From NCBI GenBank assembly GCA_934149005.1, contig CAKPDN010000017.1, positions 1 to 19,263 on the forward strand: a stretch of 19,263 nt of DNA, in the 5' to 3' direction. Position 1 is the first letter of the stretch, and each line of letters starts with the position of its first letter. The notes below the pieces were generated by a model that was given only the letters and a program-made list of their open reading frames with translations, searched no databases and was not told where the DNA came from. Origin of the DNA: an uncultured Clostridia bacterium (GTDB taxonomy: Bacteria > Bacillota > Clostridia > TANB77 > CAG-508). Positions 6,547 to 14,904 of the stretch are shown one piece after another. The position numbers and the translations under genes are program-made.

Positions 6547-8007
6547 ATGAAAAATAAAAAAACAAACAATAAAAATGTGATGAAAATAGTAAAAATATTA
6601 ACAATAATTTTATTGATTATATTAGTATCAATGATAGGATTCTTTGGAATATATTCAAAAAATAAAAGTCAAATGGCTAACAAAGTTAAAGACTATACTT
6701 ATGCAATGGATATAGATGGAGCAAGAACCATAAAATTAAAATTAAATACAGATACAAAAGAAATTATAAAAGACAGTGAAGGCAATATAATAGAAAAAGC
6801 AACAGATGAAGAAATCAAAGAAAAGGGATATACTAAAGAAGAAATACTAAATAATAGTGAAGAAGTAAAAACAGAAGAAAATTATAATAAAGCTAAAAAA
6901 ATAATAGAAAAAAGGTTAAAAAATTTACAAATACAAGATTATAACATTTCATTAAATGAAAAAACAGGAGAAATGATTATAGAAATTCCAGAAGACTCAA
7001 AAACAGATACAGTAGTAGGTAGATTAAATACAACTGGAAAATTTGAAATAATAGATAATGAAACAAAAGAAGTATTGCTAGACAATAGCAATATAACATC
7101 ATCAAATGTATTATATAATAATACAACATCAGGAACAACAGTATATTTAGAAATAGCATTTAATAAAGATGGAAAGAAAAAATTAGAAGAAATAAGTAAA
7201 ACATACGTAAAAACAGAAGAAAACAACACAACAACAGAAGATACAAATACAACAGAAACTAATGAAACTACAAATAATACTACAGAAGATTCAGCAGAAG
7301 AAACAAAAACAACAGAAAAGAAAATAACAATGAAAATAGATGATGAAGAAATAATGACAACAAATTTTGAAGACCCAATAACAACAGGAAAAATACAATT
7401 ATCAGTAGGAACAGCGACCAAAGACACATCAACATTACAAGATTATATAACACAAGCACAAAATGTAGCAACAGTATTAGATAGTGGAAATCTACCAGTA
7501 AAATACGATATAGAAAAAAATCAATATATTTTATCAGACATAACAAAACAAGAACTAGGATATATAGCAATAGCTATGTCAATAATATCAGTTATAGGAA
7601 TAATAGTTTTAATTATCAAATTTAGACTAAATGGATTATTAGCAGGAATTTCATATATAGGACTAGGAGCAACATATTTATTATTAATTAGATATGCAAA
7701 TGTAATAATATCAGTTGAATCACTATTCGGAATTGCAATAATGTTAATATTAGATTATATCTTTACATTTATGCTATTAAAAAATATAAAAACAAAAGAA
7801 AAAACAGTAAATAAAGCTACAATAGAAACATATGCAAAATTCTTTAACAGAATAGTACCAATTTGCATAGTTGCAATAGCATTTTGTTTTATAAAATGGA
7901 TACCAATAAGCAGTTTTGGAATGATATCATTCTGGGGATTAACTTTAATTGCAGCCTATAACGCAGTAATTACAAGAAGTATATTAAATATAAAAGAAAA
8001 TAATTAA
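6547..8007 (+). CDS. secD: SecD-like protein-export membrane protein (divergent)
   Basis: Encodes 486 residues. One N-terminal membrane segment (about 14-36) is followed by a large extracytoplasmic domain and about five C-terminal membrane segments (from about 339). SecD features are 'KKIIEKRLKNLQIQDYNI' (the P1 domain equivalent of the 'RVDxLG' helix), 'GRLNTTGKFEI', and 'AQNVATVLDSGNLPV' just before the membrane block. A Thr/Asn/Glu-rich low-complexity insert occupies about residues 223-258. The DGARTIKLKLN segment replaces the usual 'LDLxGG' motif, and the conserved cytoplasmic arginine motif is not recognisable. SecD/SecF use the proton motive force to help SecYEG complete translocation. 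GGAGG lies upstream of the ATG, and the SecF-like gene follows after 26 bp. The family call is good; full activity is uncertain. Confidence 0.83.
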   Translation: MKNKKTNNKNVMKIVKILTIILLIILVSMIGFFGIYSKNKSQMANKVKDYTYAMDIDGARTIKLKLNTDTKEIIKDSEGNIIEKATDEEIKEKGYTKEEILNNSEEVKTEENYNKAKKIIEKRLKNLQIQDYNISLNEKTGEMIIEIPEDSKTDTVVGRLNTTGKFEIIDNETKEVLLDNSNITSSNVLYNNTTSGTTVYLEIAFNKDGKKKLEEISKTYVKTEENNTTTEDTNTTETNETTNNTTEDSAEETKTTEKKITMKIDDEEIMTTNFEDPITTGKIQLSVGTATKDTSTLQDYITQAQNVATVLDSGNLPVKYDIEKNQYILSDITKQELGYIAIAMSIISVIGIIVLIIKFRLNGLLAGISYIGLGATYLLLIRYANVIISVESLFGIAIMLILDYIFTFMLLKNIKTKEKTVNKATIETYAKFFNRIVPICIVAIAFCFIKWIPISSFGMISFWGLTLIAAYNAVITRSILNIKENN

Positions 8008-8033
8008 TAATAAGCAAACGGGAGGTATATATT

Positions 8034-8687
8034 ATGAAACAAAAAGAAACAAAAATTTTAGTGGCGATGATTGCTATAATATTAATTGTAGGAATCATAA
8101 TGATATTTACAAAAGGACTAGCTTTTGACTTAAAATATCAAGACAGCAAAAAAGTTGAAATAAATTTAGGAAAAGAATTTGAAAAAAAAGACATAAAAGA
8201 AATAACAAACGAAATATTTGGAAAACAACCAGTAATAATTCAAGCGATAGAAGTATATAAAGATGCAGTAAGTATAACAACAACAGAAATAACAGAAGAA
8301 CAAAAATCAGAATTAATAACAAAATTAAATGAAAAATATGAAACAGAACTAAAAGCAGAAAATATAACAATAGAAGAAATAGCACATGTAAGAGGAAGAG
8401 ATATTATAAAACCATATCTTGTTCCATTTACAATAGTTACAGCAATAATACTAGCATATTTAGTTATTAGATATAACAAATTAAACTCACTTGAAGTATT
8501 AACACAATCAATAGGAATAATTGTGTTAGCACAAATAGTATTATTATGCATAATGGCAATTACAAGAATGCCAATAGGTAAATTTACAATTCCTACAGTT
8601 TTACTAGTTTATATGTTATCAACTTATATTTGTACTACTAAATTAGATGGAGACTTAGAAAAAGTTACTACAAAAGAAAAGAAATAA
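8034..8687 (+). CDS. secF: SecF-like protein-export membrane protein, short
   Basis: Encodes 217 residues. The pattern is membrane segment about 8-28, an extracytoplasmic domain (about 30-125) resembling the small SecF P1 domain, then three further membrane segments (about 130-148, 155-177, 182-203). Typical SecF has six segments and near 300 residues; here the last two segments and the 'YDRIRE'-type motif are missing. No lost coding tail is seen before the terminator that begins 5 bases after the stop, so the short form looks native rather than broken. Position directly after a SecD-like gene supports the assignment more strongly than sequence alone. It presumably pairs with that SecD in the membrane. 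A GGGAGG site precedes the ATG. Confidence 0.72.
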   Translation: MKQKETKILVAMIAIILIVGIIMIFTKGLAFDLKYQDSKKVEINLGKEFEKKDIKEITNEIFGKQPVIIQAIEVYKDAVSITTTEITEEQKSELITKLNEKYETELKAENITIEEIAHVRGRDIIKPYLVPFTIVTAIILAYLVIRYNKLNSLEVLTQSIGIIVLAQIVLLCIMAITRMPIGKFTIPTVLLVYMLSTYICTTKLDGDLEKVTTKEKK

Positions 8688-8691
8688 ATGG

Positions 8692-8749
8692 TTAGAAAAA
8701 AATATAATATCTATAATTTTGTTATTATAGATATTATATTTTTTTCTAA
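8692..8749 (+). terminator. Strong terminator after the secDF unit
   Basis: A perfect 26-bp stem (8692-8717 with 8724-8749) and 6-base loop, with seven T within the 3' arm. It is the longest terminator hairpin in the window and would separate the HD-secD-secF unit from pyrH. Confidence 0.88.
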
Positions 8750-8775
8750 AAAGTCTATCAATTTAAAAAAATATA

Positions 8776-8784
8776 TGATAGAAT
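8776..8784 (+). promoter_or_regulatory. Possible extended -10 promoter for the pyrH run
   Basis: TGATAGAAT matches the extended -10 form TGnTATAAT with one mismatch. No good -35 is present. A promoter is expected here because a strong terminator lies just upstream. A 7-bp dyad (8754-8760 with 8776-8782) overlaps it. Confidence 0.35.
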
Positions 8785-8817
8785 ACAACTATAAAACTAA
8801 TAAGGAGAGTGAAAAAA

Positions 8818-9525
8818 TTGTCAGAAGCCAAATATAAAAGGATACTATTAAAATTAAGTGGAGAAGCACTAGCAGGAGAACAAAAAACAGGAGTAAACGT
8901 AGAAGTAGTAGGAAAAATATGTGACAAAATCAAAGAAGTAACAGAAATGGGAGTAGAAGTAGGAATAGTAGTAGGAGGAGGAAACTTCTGGAGAGGAAGA
9001 AATGGACATCAAATGGAAAGAGCAACAGCAGACTACATGGGAATGCTTGCAACAGCAATGAATGGACTAGCACTTCAAGATGCACTAGAAGCAAGAGGAA
9101 TACATTCAAGAGTACAAACAGCAATAGAAATGAGAGAAATAGCAGAACCATTTATAATAAGAAAAGCAGAAAAACACTTATCAAGAGGAAGAGTAGTAAT
9201 ATTTGCATGTGGCACAGGACACCCATATTTTACAACAGACACAGCAGCAGTATTAAGAGCAACAGAAATAAATGCAGATATCATATTATTAGGAAAAGCA
9301 ATAGATGCAGTATATTCAGCAGACCCTAAATTAGACCCAAAAGCAGAAAAATATGATAAAATATCATATTTAGAAGTACTAGAAAAAGACTTAAAAGTTA
9401 TGGACTCAACAGCAACAGCACTATGCAGAGACAACAACATACCACTATTAGTATTTGGAATAGCAGACCCACAAAACATAGTTAGAGCTGTAAAAGGTGA
9501 AACAATAGGTACATTAGTAAAATAA
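8818..9525 (+). CDS. pyrH: UMP kinase
   Basis: Encodes a 235-residue cytosolic hexameric kinase that makes UDP from UMP for RNA, peptidoglycan and lipid-carrier pathways. Family motifs are 'ILLKLSGEALAG' near the N-terminus, 'GIVVGGGNFWRGR', 'DYMGMLATAMNGLALQDALE', the acceptor-site 'GTGHPYFTTDTAA', 'DAVYSADPK' and 'MDSTATALCRDNNIPLLVF'. I choose the TTG at 8818: AGGAG (8803-8807) lies 10 bases upstream of it, whereas the in-frame GTG at 8809 is only 1 base from the same site. The gene opens a long co-directional run. The next gene starts 9 bases after the stop, and its ribosome site overlaps the stop codon, suggesting translational coupling. Confidence 0.96.
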   Translation: MSEAKYKRILLKLSGEALAGEQKTGVNVEVVGKICDKIKEVTEMGVEVGIVVGGGNFWRGRNGHQMERATADYMGMLATAMNGLALQDALEARGIHSRVQTAIEMREIAEPFIIRKAEKHLSRGRVVIFACGTGHPYFTTDTAAVLRATEINADIILLGKAIDAVYSADPKLDPKAEKYDKISYLEVLEKDLKVMDSTATALCRDNNIPLLVFGIADPQNIVRAVKGETIGTLVK

Positions 9526-9534
9526 GGAGATTAC

Positions 9535-10557
9535 ATGCTAATATTAATATTAATAAATATACTTATTATTATATGGATATATCTAAAATATTATAATATA
9601 TCAAAAGTAGAAGATACTAACACAGAAAAAATAAAACAAATTGACCCAATAATTATGGGATGCATAAATGACAGAGGATTTAATAATAATTTTGATTTAA
9701 TATTATCTGAAATAATTAATCTAAATATAAAAGGTTATATAAAAATAGAATATGATAGAAATGATATTAATGCATATGATTACACAATTACACAAAGTTT
9801 TGACATGAACACAGATGATATAAAAAAATATGAATTAATAGTATTAAATTTTCTATTTTCAGATAAAATGGAAATTACAAGAGATGAATTAGAAGAAAAA
9901 TTAATAAATACATTTAATTCATATAATGTACAATATAATGATTTACAACAGGTTTTAGAAAAAGAACTAAAAAAACAAAATATTATAGATGAATATAAAG
10001 ATAAAGAATTAAAAAAAGTTGCAAAAACATATAAAATAATTTCAATTTCAGCTATAATTATATTATTTATATTAAAAATAACAGCATTTCCCAATATATC
10101 ACTATTAGGAATGTTAACATCTATATTAGAAATATCAATTACCAATATACTAATTTTAAAAGCAAGCAATTATACAGATAAAGGTGAAAAATTAAGAAAT
10201 AATATAATAAAATACAAAAACAAAATTGAAAAACAAGCATTTTTATCAAACAAAAAAACAATGAATCAAATAGTACTTGATAAAAATTTTGCAAATTCTA
10301 TTGCATTACATGTAAATACACAAGCTAAAAAAATGTTTACAGATGATAAAGTATTAAAAAATGCCACAAAGTCCACCCAAAAACCAGTAGGAAAATTTAT
10401 AATAATTTTAGTTATAGCGGTTGCAATAGGTATAATATTACAAAAAGTAACAAAATCAATTACAAAAGATGGAATAGTTTGGCTATATATAATTTTAGTT
10501 ATAATAATAGCTTTATCAGCAGATATAACCAAATTTTTAGGAGAATCAAAAAAATAA
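9535..10557 (+). CDS. DUF2207-like membrane protein (C-terminal domain only)
   Basis: Encodes 340 residues. An N-terminal membrane segment (about 1-20) is followed by a cytosolic domain ('DPIIMGCINDRGFNN...LSEIINLNIKGYIKIEY', then a 'YELIVLNFLFSDKMEITRDELEEKL' helix-strand pattern) that resembles the cytoplasmic part of DUF2207 proteins. Two pairs of membrane helices follow, at about 165-208 and about 285-335. Unlike full DUF2207 proteins, there is no large extracytoplasmic N-terminal domain. Function unknown. It is inserted between pyrH and frr, which are adjacent in many bacteria, and shares pyrH's stop region for its ribosome site (TAAGGAG). The family call is from memory of the pattern and is moderate; the membrane topology is well supported by the hydrophobic runs. 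Confidence 0.75.
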   Translation: MLILILINILIIIWIYLKYYNISKVEDTNTEKIKQIDPIIMGCINDRGFNNNFDLILSEIINLNIKGYIKIEYDRNDINAYDYTITQSFDMNTDDIKKYELIVLNFLFSDKMEITRDELEEKLINTFNSYNVQYNDLQQVLEKELKKQNIIDEYKDKELKKVAKTYKIISISAIIILFILKITAFPNISLLGMLTSILEISITNILILKASNYTDKGEKLRNNIIKYKNKIEKQAFLSNKKTMNQIVLDKNFANSIALHVNTQAKKMFTDDKVLKNATKSTQKPVGKFIIILVIAVAIGIILQKVTKSITKDGIVWLYIILVIIIALSADITKFLGESKK

Positions 10558-10562
10558 AAAAG

Positions 10563-10605
10563 AAAGGAGTTGTACTAAAAAATATTAGTACAAAATAAAA
10601 TTATG
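10563..10605 (+). promoter_or_regulatory. Shine-Dalgarno separated from the frr start by a hairpin
   Basis: AAAGGAG (10563-10569) is the only good ribosome site before frr, but it ends 33 bases from the ATG at 10603. Between them, TTGTACTAA (10570-10578) pairs perfectly with TTAGTACAA (10585-10593) over a 6-base loop. Folded, the hairpin leaves 9 bases between the site and ATG, an ideal distance. An in-frame TAA at 10576-10578 excludes an upstream start near the site. Confidence 0.7.
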
Positions 10606-11151
10606 GATTATTCAAATATAAAAGAAAAAATGGAAAAAAGCATAAGTGTATATGATGAAAAATTATCAGAGGTAAGAGCAGGAAGAGCAAACCCTGCAAT
10701 ATTAAACAAAGTAAAAATAGATTATTATGGCACACCAACACCAATTAATCAAGTAGCTGGAATATCTGTTCCAGAAGCAAGACTTATTGTTATTCAACCA
10801 TGGGATATAAGTGTATTAAAAGAAATTGAAAAAGCAATATTAGCATCAGATATTGGAATTAATCCAAATAATGATGGAAAAGTAATTAGACTTGCATTCC
10901 CAGAACTAACAGAAGAAAGAAGAAAAGATTTAGTAAAAGATATTAAAAAAATGGCAGAAGAAGCTAAAATAGCAATTAGAGCAATAAGAAGAGATGGAAT
11001 TGAAGAAGCAAAAGCAAAACAAAAAGAAGGAGAAATGACAGAAGATGAATTAAAACAAGCAGAAAATGATATTCAAAAACTAACAGATAAAAGTGTAGAA
11101 GAAATAGATAAAATATTAGAAAATAAAGAAAAAGAAGTAATGTCTGTTTAA
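10603..11151 (+). CDS. frr: Ribosome recycling factor
   Basis: Encodes 182 residues, normal for RRF, a cytosolic factor that with EF-G splits post-termination ribosomes. Motifs are 'EVRAGRANPAIL', 'YYGTPTPINQVAGISVPEARLIVIQPWD', 'IEKAILASDIGINPNNDGKVIRLAFPELTEERRKDLVK' and the C-terminal three-helix bundle 'AIRAIRRDGIEEAKAKQK'. The ATG is fixed by alignment and by an in-frame stop upstream. Its Shine-Dalgarno is 33 bases away with a hairpin between, an unusual start region. It lies 45 bp after the DUF2207-like gene and 37 bp before the polyprenyl synthase gene. Confidence 0.97.
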   Translation: MDYSNIKEKMEKSISVYDEKLSEVRAGRANPAILNKVKIDYYGTPTPINQVAGISVPEARLIVIQPWDISVLKEIEKAILASDIGINPNNDGKVIRLAFPELTEERRKDLVKDIKKMAEEAKIAIRAIRRDGIEEAKAKQKEGEMTEDELKQAENDIQKLTDKSVEEIDKILENKEKEVMSV

Positions 11152-11188
11152 AAGTAATAATAAAATTAATAAGGGAAGAAAATAAAAA

Positions 11189-12088
11189 GTGGAATTCAAA
11201 GAAAATTTTAAAAAATATCAAGATATAATAAATAAAGAATTAGAAAAATATTTAAGAAAACAAAAATGTCCAGAAAAGACTTTAAACGAATCTATGGAAT
11301 ATAGCCTAATGGCAGGAGGAAAAAGACTAAGACCAATATTAGTTTTAGCGACATATGAATTATTTAAAAAAGATTATGAAGAATGTATGCCATTTGCAGT
11401 TGCAATAGAGATGATACATAATTTTTCATTAATCCATGATGATTTGCCAGAAGTAGATAATGATGATTTTAGACATGGAAAACCAACAAATCATAAACAA
11501 TTTGGGCATGCAACTGCACTACTTGCAGGTGATGGGTTATTAAATCAAGCATATATAGTAATAAGTGATGAACTTTTATATTCATCACAAAATCAATATA
11601 AAGAAAATTTAAAAAATAAAATAATAGCATTTAATGAGTTCACAAAAGCTGTTGACAAAATGATTGCAGGAGAATATTTAGATACAGAATTAGAGGGAAA
11701 AAATATATCAAAAGAAATGTTAGAATATATCCATGCAAACAAAACAGGAGCCTTATTAAAACTATGTGTAAGAATGGGAGCGATTTTAGCAGATAGTACA
11801 CAAAAGGATATAGCAAGATTATCAACATACGCAGAAAAAATAGGATTAGCATTTCAAGTAAAAGATGACATATTATCAGAAGAAGGAAATCCAGAAATAA
11901 TGGGAAAACCAGTCGGAAATGATAAAGAACACAAAAAATGCACATATGTATCTTATTATGGATTAGAAGGAGCAAAACAAGAATTAGAAAAATTAACACA
12001 AGAAGCAATAAACGAATTAGAAATATATGGAGAGAAAGCAGAATTTTTGAAACAACTAGCATTATATATAAAAGACAGAAATAAATAG
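11189..12088 (+). CDS. ispA: Short-chain polyprenyl diphosphate synthase (farnesyl/geranyl type)
   Basis: Encodes 299 residues from a GTG start. It belongs to the trans-prenyltransferase fold, which joins isopentenyl diphosphate to allylic diphosphates. 'MAGGKRLRPIL' (41-51) binds the substrate diphosphate. The first Asp-rich motif is 'IHDDLPEVDNDDFRHGKPT' (82-100). The second, near residue 226, reads DDILSEEG where DDxxD is usual, so the last Asp is replaced by Ser; the change deserves checking but flanking residues fit the family. 'GNDKEHKKCTYVSYYG' follows. Product length (C15 versus others) is inferred from ispA-like overall similarity. It would feed farnesyl diphosphate to UppS, encoded next. 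The ribosome site (AAGGGA) is modest. The stop is TAG, unlike most neighbours. Confidence 0.9.
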   Translation: MEFKENFKKYQDIINKELEKYLRKQKCPEKTLNESMEYSLMAGGKRLRPILVLATYELFKKDYEECMPFAVAIEMIHNFSLIHDDLPEVDNDDFRHGKPTNHKQFGHATALLAGDGLLNQAYIVISDELLYSSQNQYKENLKNKIIAFNEFTKAVDKMIAGEYLDTELEGKNISKEMLEYIHANKTGALLKLCVRMGAILADSTQKDIARLSTYAEKIGLAFQVKDDILSEEGNPEIMGKPVGNDKEHKKCTYVSYYGLEGAKQELEKLTQEAINELEIYGEKAEFLKQLALYIKDRNK

Positions 12089-12146
12089 TCAAAAGAGAAA
12101 AAATAGGATGATGATTAGCAAAAAAGCGAGCGAAAGTGAGGAGAAA

Positions 12147-12854
12147 ATGGAACAAGAAAATTTACCAAAACACATTGCAATCATAATGGATGGAAATAGA
12201 AGATGGGCAAGAAACAAAGGAATACCAGTAAGTTTAGGACATAAAGAAGGAGCAAAAACCTTAGAAAAAATAGTCAGGTATGCCAACAAAATTGGAATAA
12301 AATACATAACAGTATATGCATTCTCAACAGAAAACTGGAAAAGGACAGAAGAAGAAGTATCAGGATTAATGAGATTATTCCAAAGCTATTTAGATGATTA
12401 CAGCAAAAGAGCAGACTCAGAAAATATAAAAGTAAAAATAATAGGAAGCGAAGAAGGCTTATCTGAAAAAATGAAAGACTCTATAAAAAAATGTATGGAA
12501 AGAACAAAAAATAATACAGGTATAACATTTAATATAGCATTAAATTATGGTGGAAGAGATGAAATAATAAAAGCGGTAAAAAATATAGCAGAAAAAATCA
12601 AAAATAAAGAAATGGATATTGAAGACATAACAGAACAAACAATATCAGAAAATTTATATACAAAAGGTCAACCAGATCCAGATTTATTAATAAGAACAAG
12701 TGGAGAAATAAGATTAAGCAACTTTTTACCATGGCAATTAGTATATACAGAATTTGTATTTATAGAAAAAAATTGGCCAGATTTTAATGAAGAAGACTTA
12801 AATAAATCAATAGAGATATATCAAAAAAGAAATAGAAAATTCGGAGCAAAATAA
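12147..12854 (+). CDS. uppS: Undecaprenyl diphosphate synthase (cis-prenyltransferase)
   Basis: Encodes 235 residues from the ATG at 12147. It makes the C55 lipid carrier for cell-wall synthesis by adding isopentenyl units to farnesyl diphosphate. 'HIAIIMDGNRRWA' (9-21) holds the catalytic Asp15; 'GHKEGAKTLEKIV', 'YAFSTENWKRTEEEV', 'NIALNYGGRDEI' and 'DLLIRTSGEIRLSNFLPWQLVYTEF' complete the family set. An earlier in-frame ATG at 12108 adds 13 polar residues (MMISKKASESEEK); I prefer 12147 because GAGGAG lies just before it and the motif then starts at the usual distance, though the spacing is tight and 12108 is possible. cdsA follows after 29 bp. Confidence 0.94.
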   Translation: MEQENLPKHIAIIMDGNRRWARNKGIPVSLGHKEGAKTLEKIVRYANKIGIKYITVYAFSTENWKRTEEEVSGLMRLFQSYLDDYSKRADSENIKVKIIGSEEGLSEKMKDSIKKCMERTKNNTGITFNIALNYGGRDEIIKAVKNIAEKIKNKEMDIEDITEQTISENLYTKGQPDPDLLIRTSGEIRLSNFLPWQLVYTEFVFIEKNWPDFNEEDLNKSIEIYQKRNRKFGAK

Positions 12855-12883
12855 GTAGATAAAACGAAGCGGGAGGAAAAAAT

Positions 12884-13687
12884 ATGGATCTAAAAAGAAT
12901 AACATCAGGATTAATAGTAGCATTAGCATTAATGGTTATTTTACTAATGCCAAATAATATAATAACAGGAATTTTATTTACAATAATTGCAATAATTGCC
13001 ATGCATGAATATTTAAAAGCAATATCAAAAGTATGTAATCCAATAAAATGGGTAGGATATTTAAGCTGCATTATTGTAGCAATAATTAATTATATACCAG
13101 AACAATATTTAACCAAAACATTAATGCTTTCTATACCAACTATATTATTAATATTATTTGCACAAGTAATAGCAACAGATATGAAAATAACATTTAAAGA
13201 TATGGCATATACTTTTCTTGGAATATGCTATATACCAGCGTTTTTAATGTTTCTATCATTAGTTGATGGGATGAGAAATGGAAAAATATTATTAATATAT
13301 ATTTTTATGGCAGCATTTGGAACAGATGTATTTGCATATATTATAGGCAAAAAATTTGGAAAACATAAATTTAGCAAAGTAAGTCCTAAAAAGTCAATTG
13401 AAGGATGTATAGCAGGAACATTGGGAGCCACAATTATGATACTAATATATACATTAGTTTTAAATAAATGTTTTTCCTTTGAATATCCATATATTATAAT
13501 AACTATATTTGGAATAGTTTTAAGTTTAATAGGACAATTAGGGGACTTTTCAGCATCTTGCATAAAAAGATATGTAGATATAAAAGATTACAGTAACCTA
13601 TTACCAGGACATGGAGGGATGCTAGATAGAATAGATAGTATCTTGTTTATAGCACCATTTGCATATATGTTATTTACTTGCATATAA
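12884..13687 (+). CDS. cdsA: Phosphatidate cytidylyltransferase (CDP-diglyceride synthase)
   Basis: Encodes a 267-residue integral membrane enzyme that makes CDP-diacylglycerol from phosphatidic acid and CTP. About eight hydrophobic segments are visible. The conserved signature is complete near the C-terminus: 'SASCIKRYVDIKDYSNLLPGHGGMLDRIDS', preceded by 'GTDVFAYIIGKKFGKHKFSKVSPKKSIEG', another typical block. GGGAGG precedes the ATG. The uppS-cdsA order is the standard bacterial one; dxr, which often follows cdsA, is missing, and the 97-bp gap before the rseP-type gene is the largest within the run. Confidence 0.95.
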   Translation: MDLKRITSGLIVALALMVILLMPNNIITGILFTIIAIIAMHEYLKAISKVCNPIKWVGYLSCIIVAIINYIPEQYLTKTLMLSIPTILLILFAQVIATDMKITFKDMAYTFLGICYIPAFLMFLSLVDGMRNGKILLIYIFMAAFGTDVFAYIIGKKFGKHKFSKVSPKKSIEGCIAGTLGATIMILIYTLVLNKCFSFEYPYIIITIFGIVLSLIGQLGDFSASCIKRYVDIKDYSNLLPGHGGMLDRIDSILFIAPFAYMLFTCI

Positions 13688-13784
13688 CATTCAAAATATT
13701 AATATATCAATATTTAGACTAGTTAATTTTTATGACTTAACTAAATTTAAATAATAGATATAATGTAATATAGAAAAAGGAGGC

Positions 13785-14814
13785 ATGAAATTGACAATTA
13801 TAATATCGGCTATAAAAATAATATTTTTACTTGGATTTCTAATATTAATACATGAAGCAGGACACTTAATAGTAGCAAAATTATGCAAAGTAAAAGTAAA
13901 TGAATTTGCAATAGGATTTGGACCAACAATATGGAAGAAACAAGGAAAAGAAACAAAATATGCTTTAAGACTAATACCACTACGGTGGATTTTGCAGCAT
14001 GGAAGGTGAAGAAGAAAGGTCAGAAAATGAAAACTCTTTTTCAAAAGCAAGTATACCAAAAAGAATATCAATTGTAGCAGCTGGAGCAACTGTTAATATT
14101 GTATTTGGACTATTAGTATATTTTATTTTAATGTCTACATCAAACACATATATAACAAATGAAATTAATACATTAATAGATGGATATGCTGCACAAGAAA
14201 TAGGATTACAACCAAATGATAAAATTATAGAATTAAACGGAAAAAAAATAAAAAGCAAATATGACTTAAATAAAGTAATGAAAAAAAGCAATGGAGAAAG
14301 TATAAACATAAAAATAGAAAGAAATGGAGAAAAATTAGAATACAATACAAAACCAACAGAAGTAAAGAGTAAAAATACAGGAATATTATCATATTATTTA
14401 GGTGTAAATTTAAAACAAGCTGAAAATAAATTCATCAACCATATAATATATGGAGGAATGGAAACAAAAGAATTTGCTCTTTCTATAATAGATAACATAA
14501 AAATTATTTTTTCAGGAGGAGTAAGTGTAGATCAGATGATGGGACCAGTTGGCATATCTGAAGTAGTTGCAAAAACAAATGGGCTTAAAGAATTTATATA
14601 TATGTTAGCACTAATTTCATTATCATTAGGAGTAACAAATTTATTACCAATTCCAGCACTAGATGGTGGAAAAATTTTAATATTGCTTATTGAAGCAATT
14701 CGTAGAAAACCATTAAATGAAAAAACGGAAATAAATTTACAATTAATAGGATTTTCAGTTTTAATAGTATTATCCTTATATATTACTTATAATGATATTT
14801 TGAGGATTTTTTAG
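13785..14814 (+). pseudogene. rseP: RseP-type site-2 metalloprotease, interrupted by a +1 frameshift
   Basis: Frame 1 starts at ATG 13785 (after AAAGGAGG) and carries the membrane zinc motif HEAGH at residues 23-27. It runs in register to '...KYALRLIPL' (codon ending 13982), then shifts into a short tail ending at TGA 14007-14009. Dropping one base (C13983) continues the family sequence as 'GGFCSMEGEEERSENENSF' and on to 14814: a PDZ-like domain ('AAQEIGLQPNDKIIELNGKKI') and the second active-site block 'NLLPIPALDGGKI'. The repaired protein is about 342 residues, normal for RseP/RasP, which cleaves anti-sigma factors and signal-peptide remnants in the membrane. All motifs are intact apart from the one extra base, so a sequencing error, a recent mutation or recoding are all open. 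The position after cdsA is the usual one. Confidence 0.88.
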
Positions 14815-14904
14815 ATAAACAGATTAAATAAAGTAGAAAAAACAAATGAAGAATGAGGAGGAAATATACTTGAAAAATAGATATGCTAGAACAGTTGATA
14901 CTGT

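Noticed and set aside
13759..13764. A TATAAT before rseP as a promoter.
   Set aside because: No -35 at acceptable distance (ATGACT is 21 bases away), and the start point would leave almost no leader before the ribosome site.
13980..13986. Programmed +1 frameshifting in rseP as the favoured explanation.
   Set aside because: The P-site CTA would have to re-pair on TAC, which fits the Leu anticodon badly, and I see no stimulatory structure. A plain extra base is simpler.
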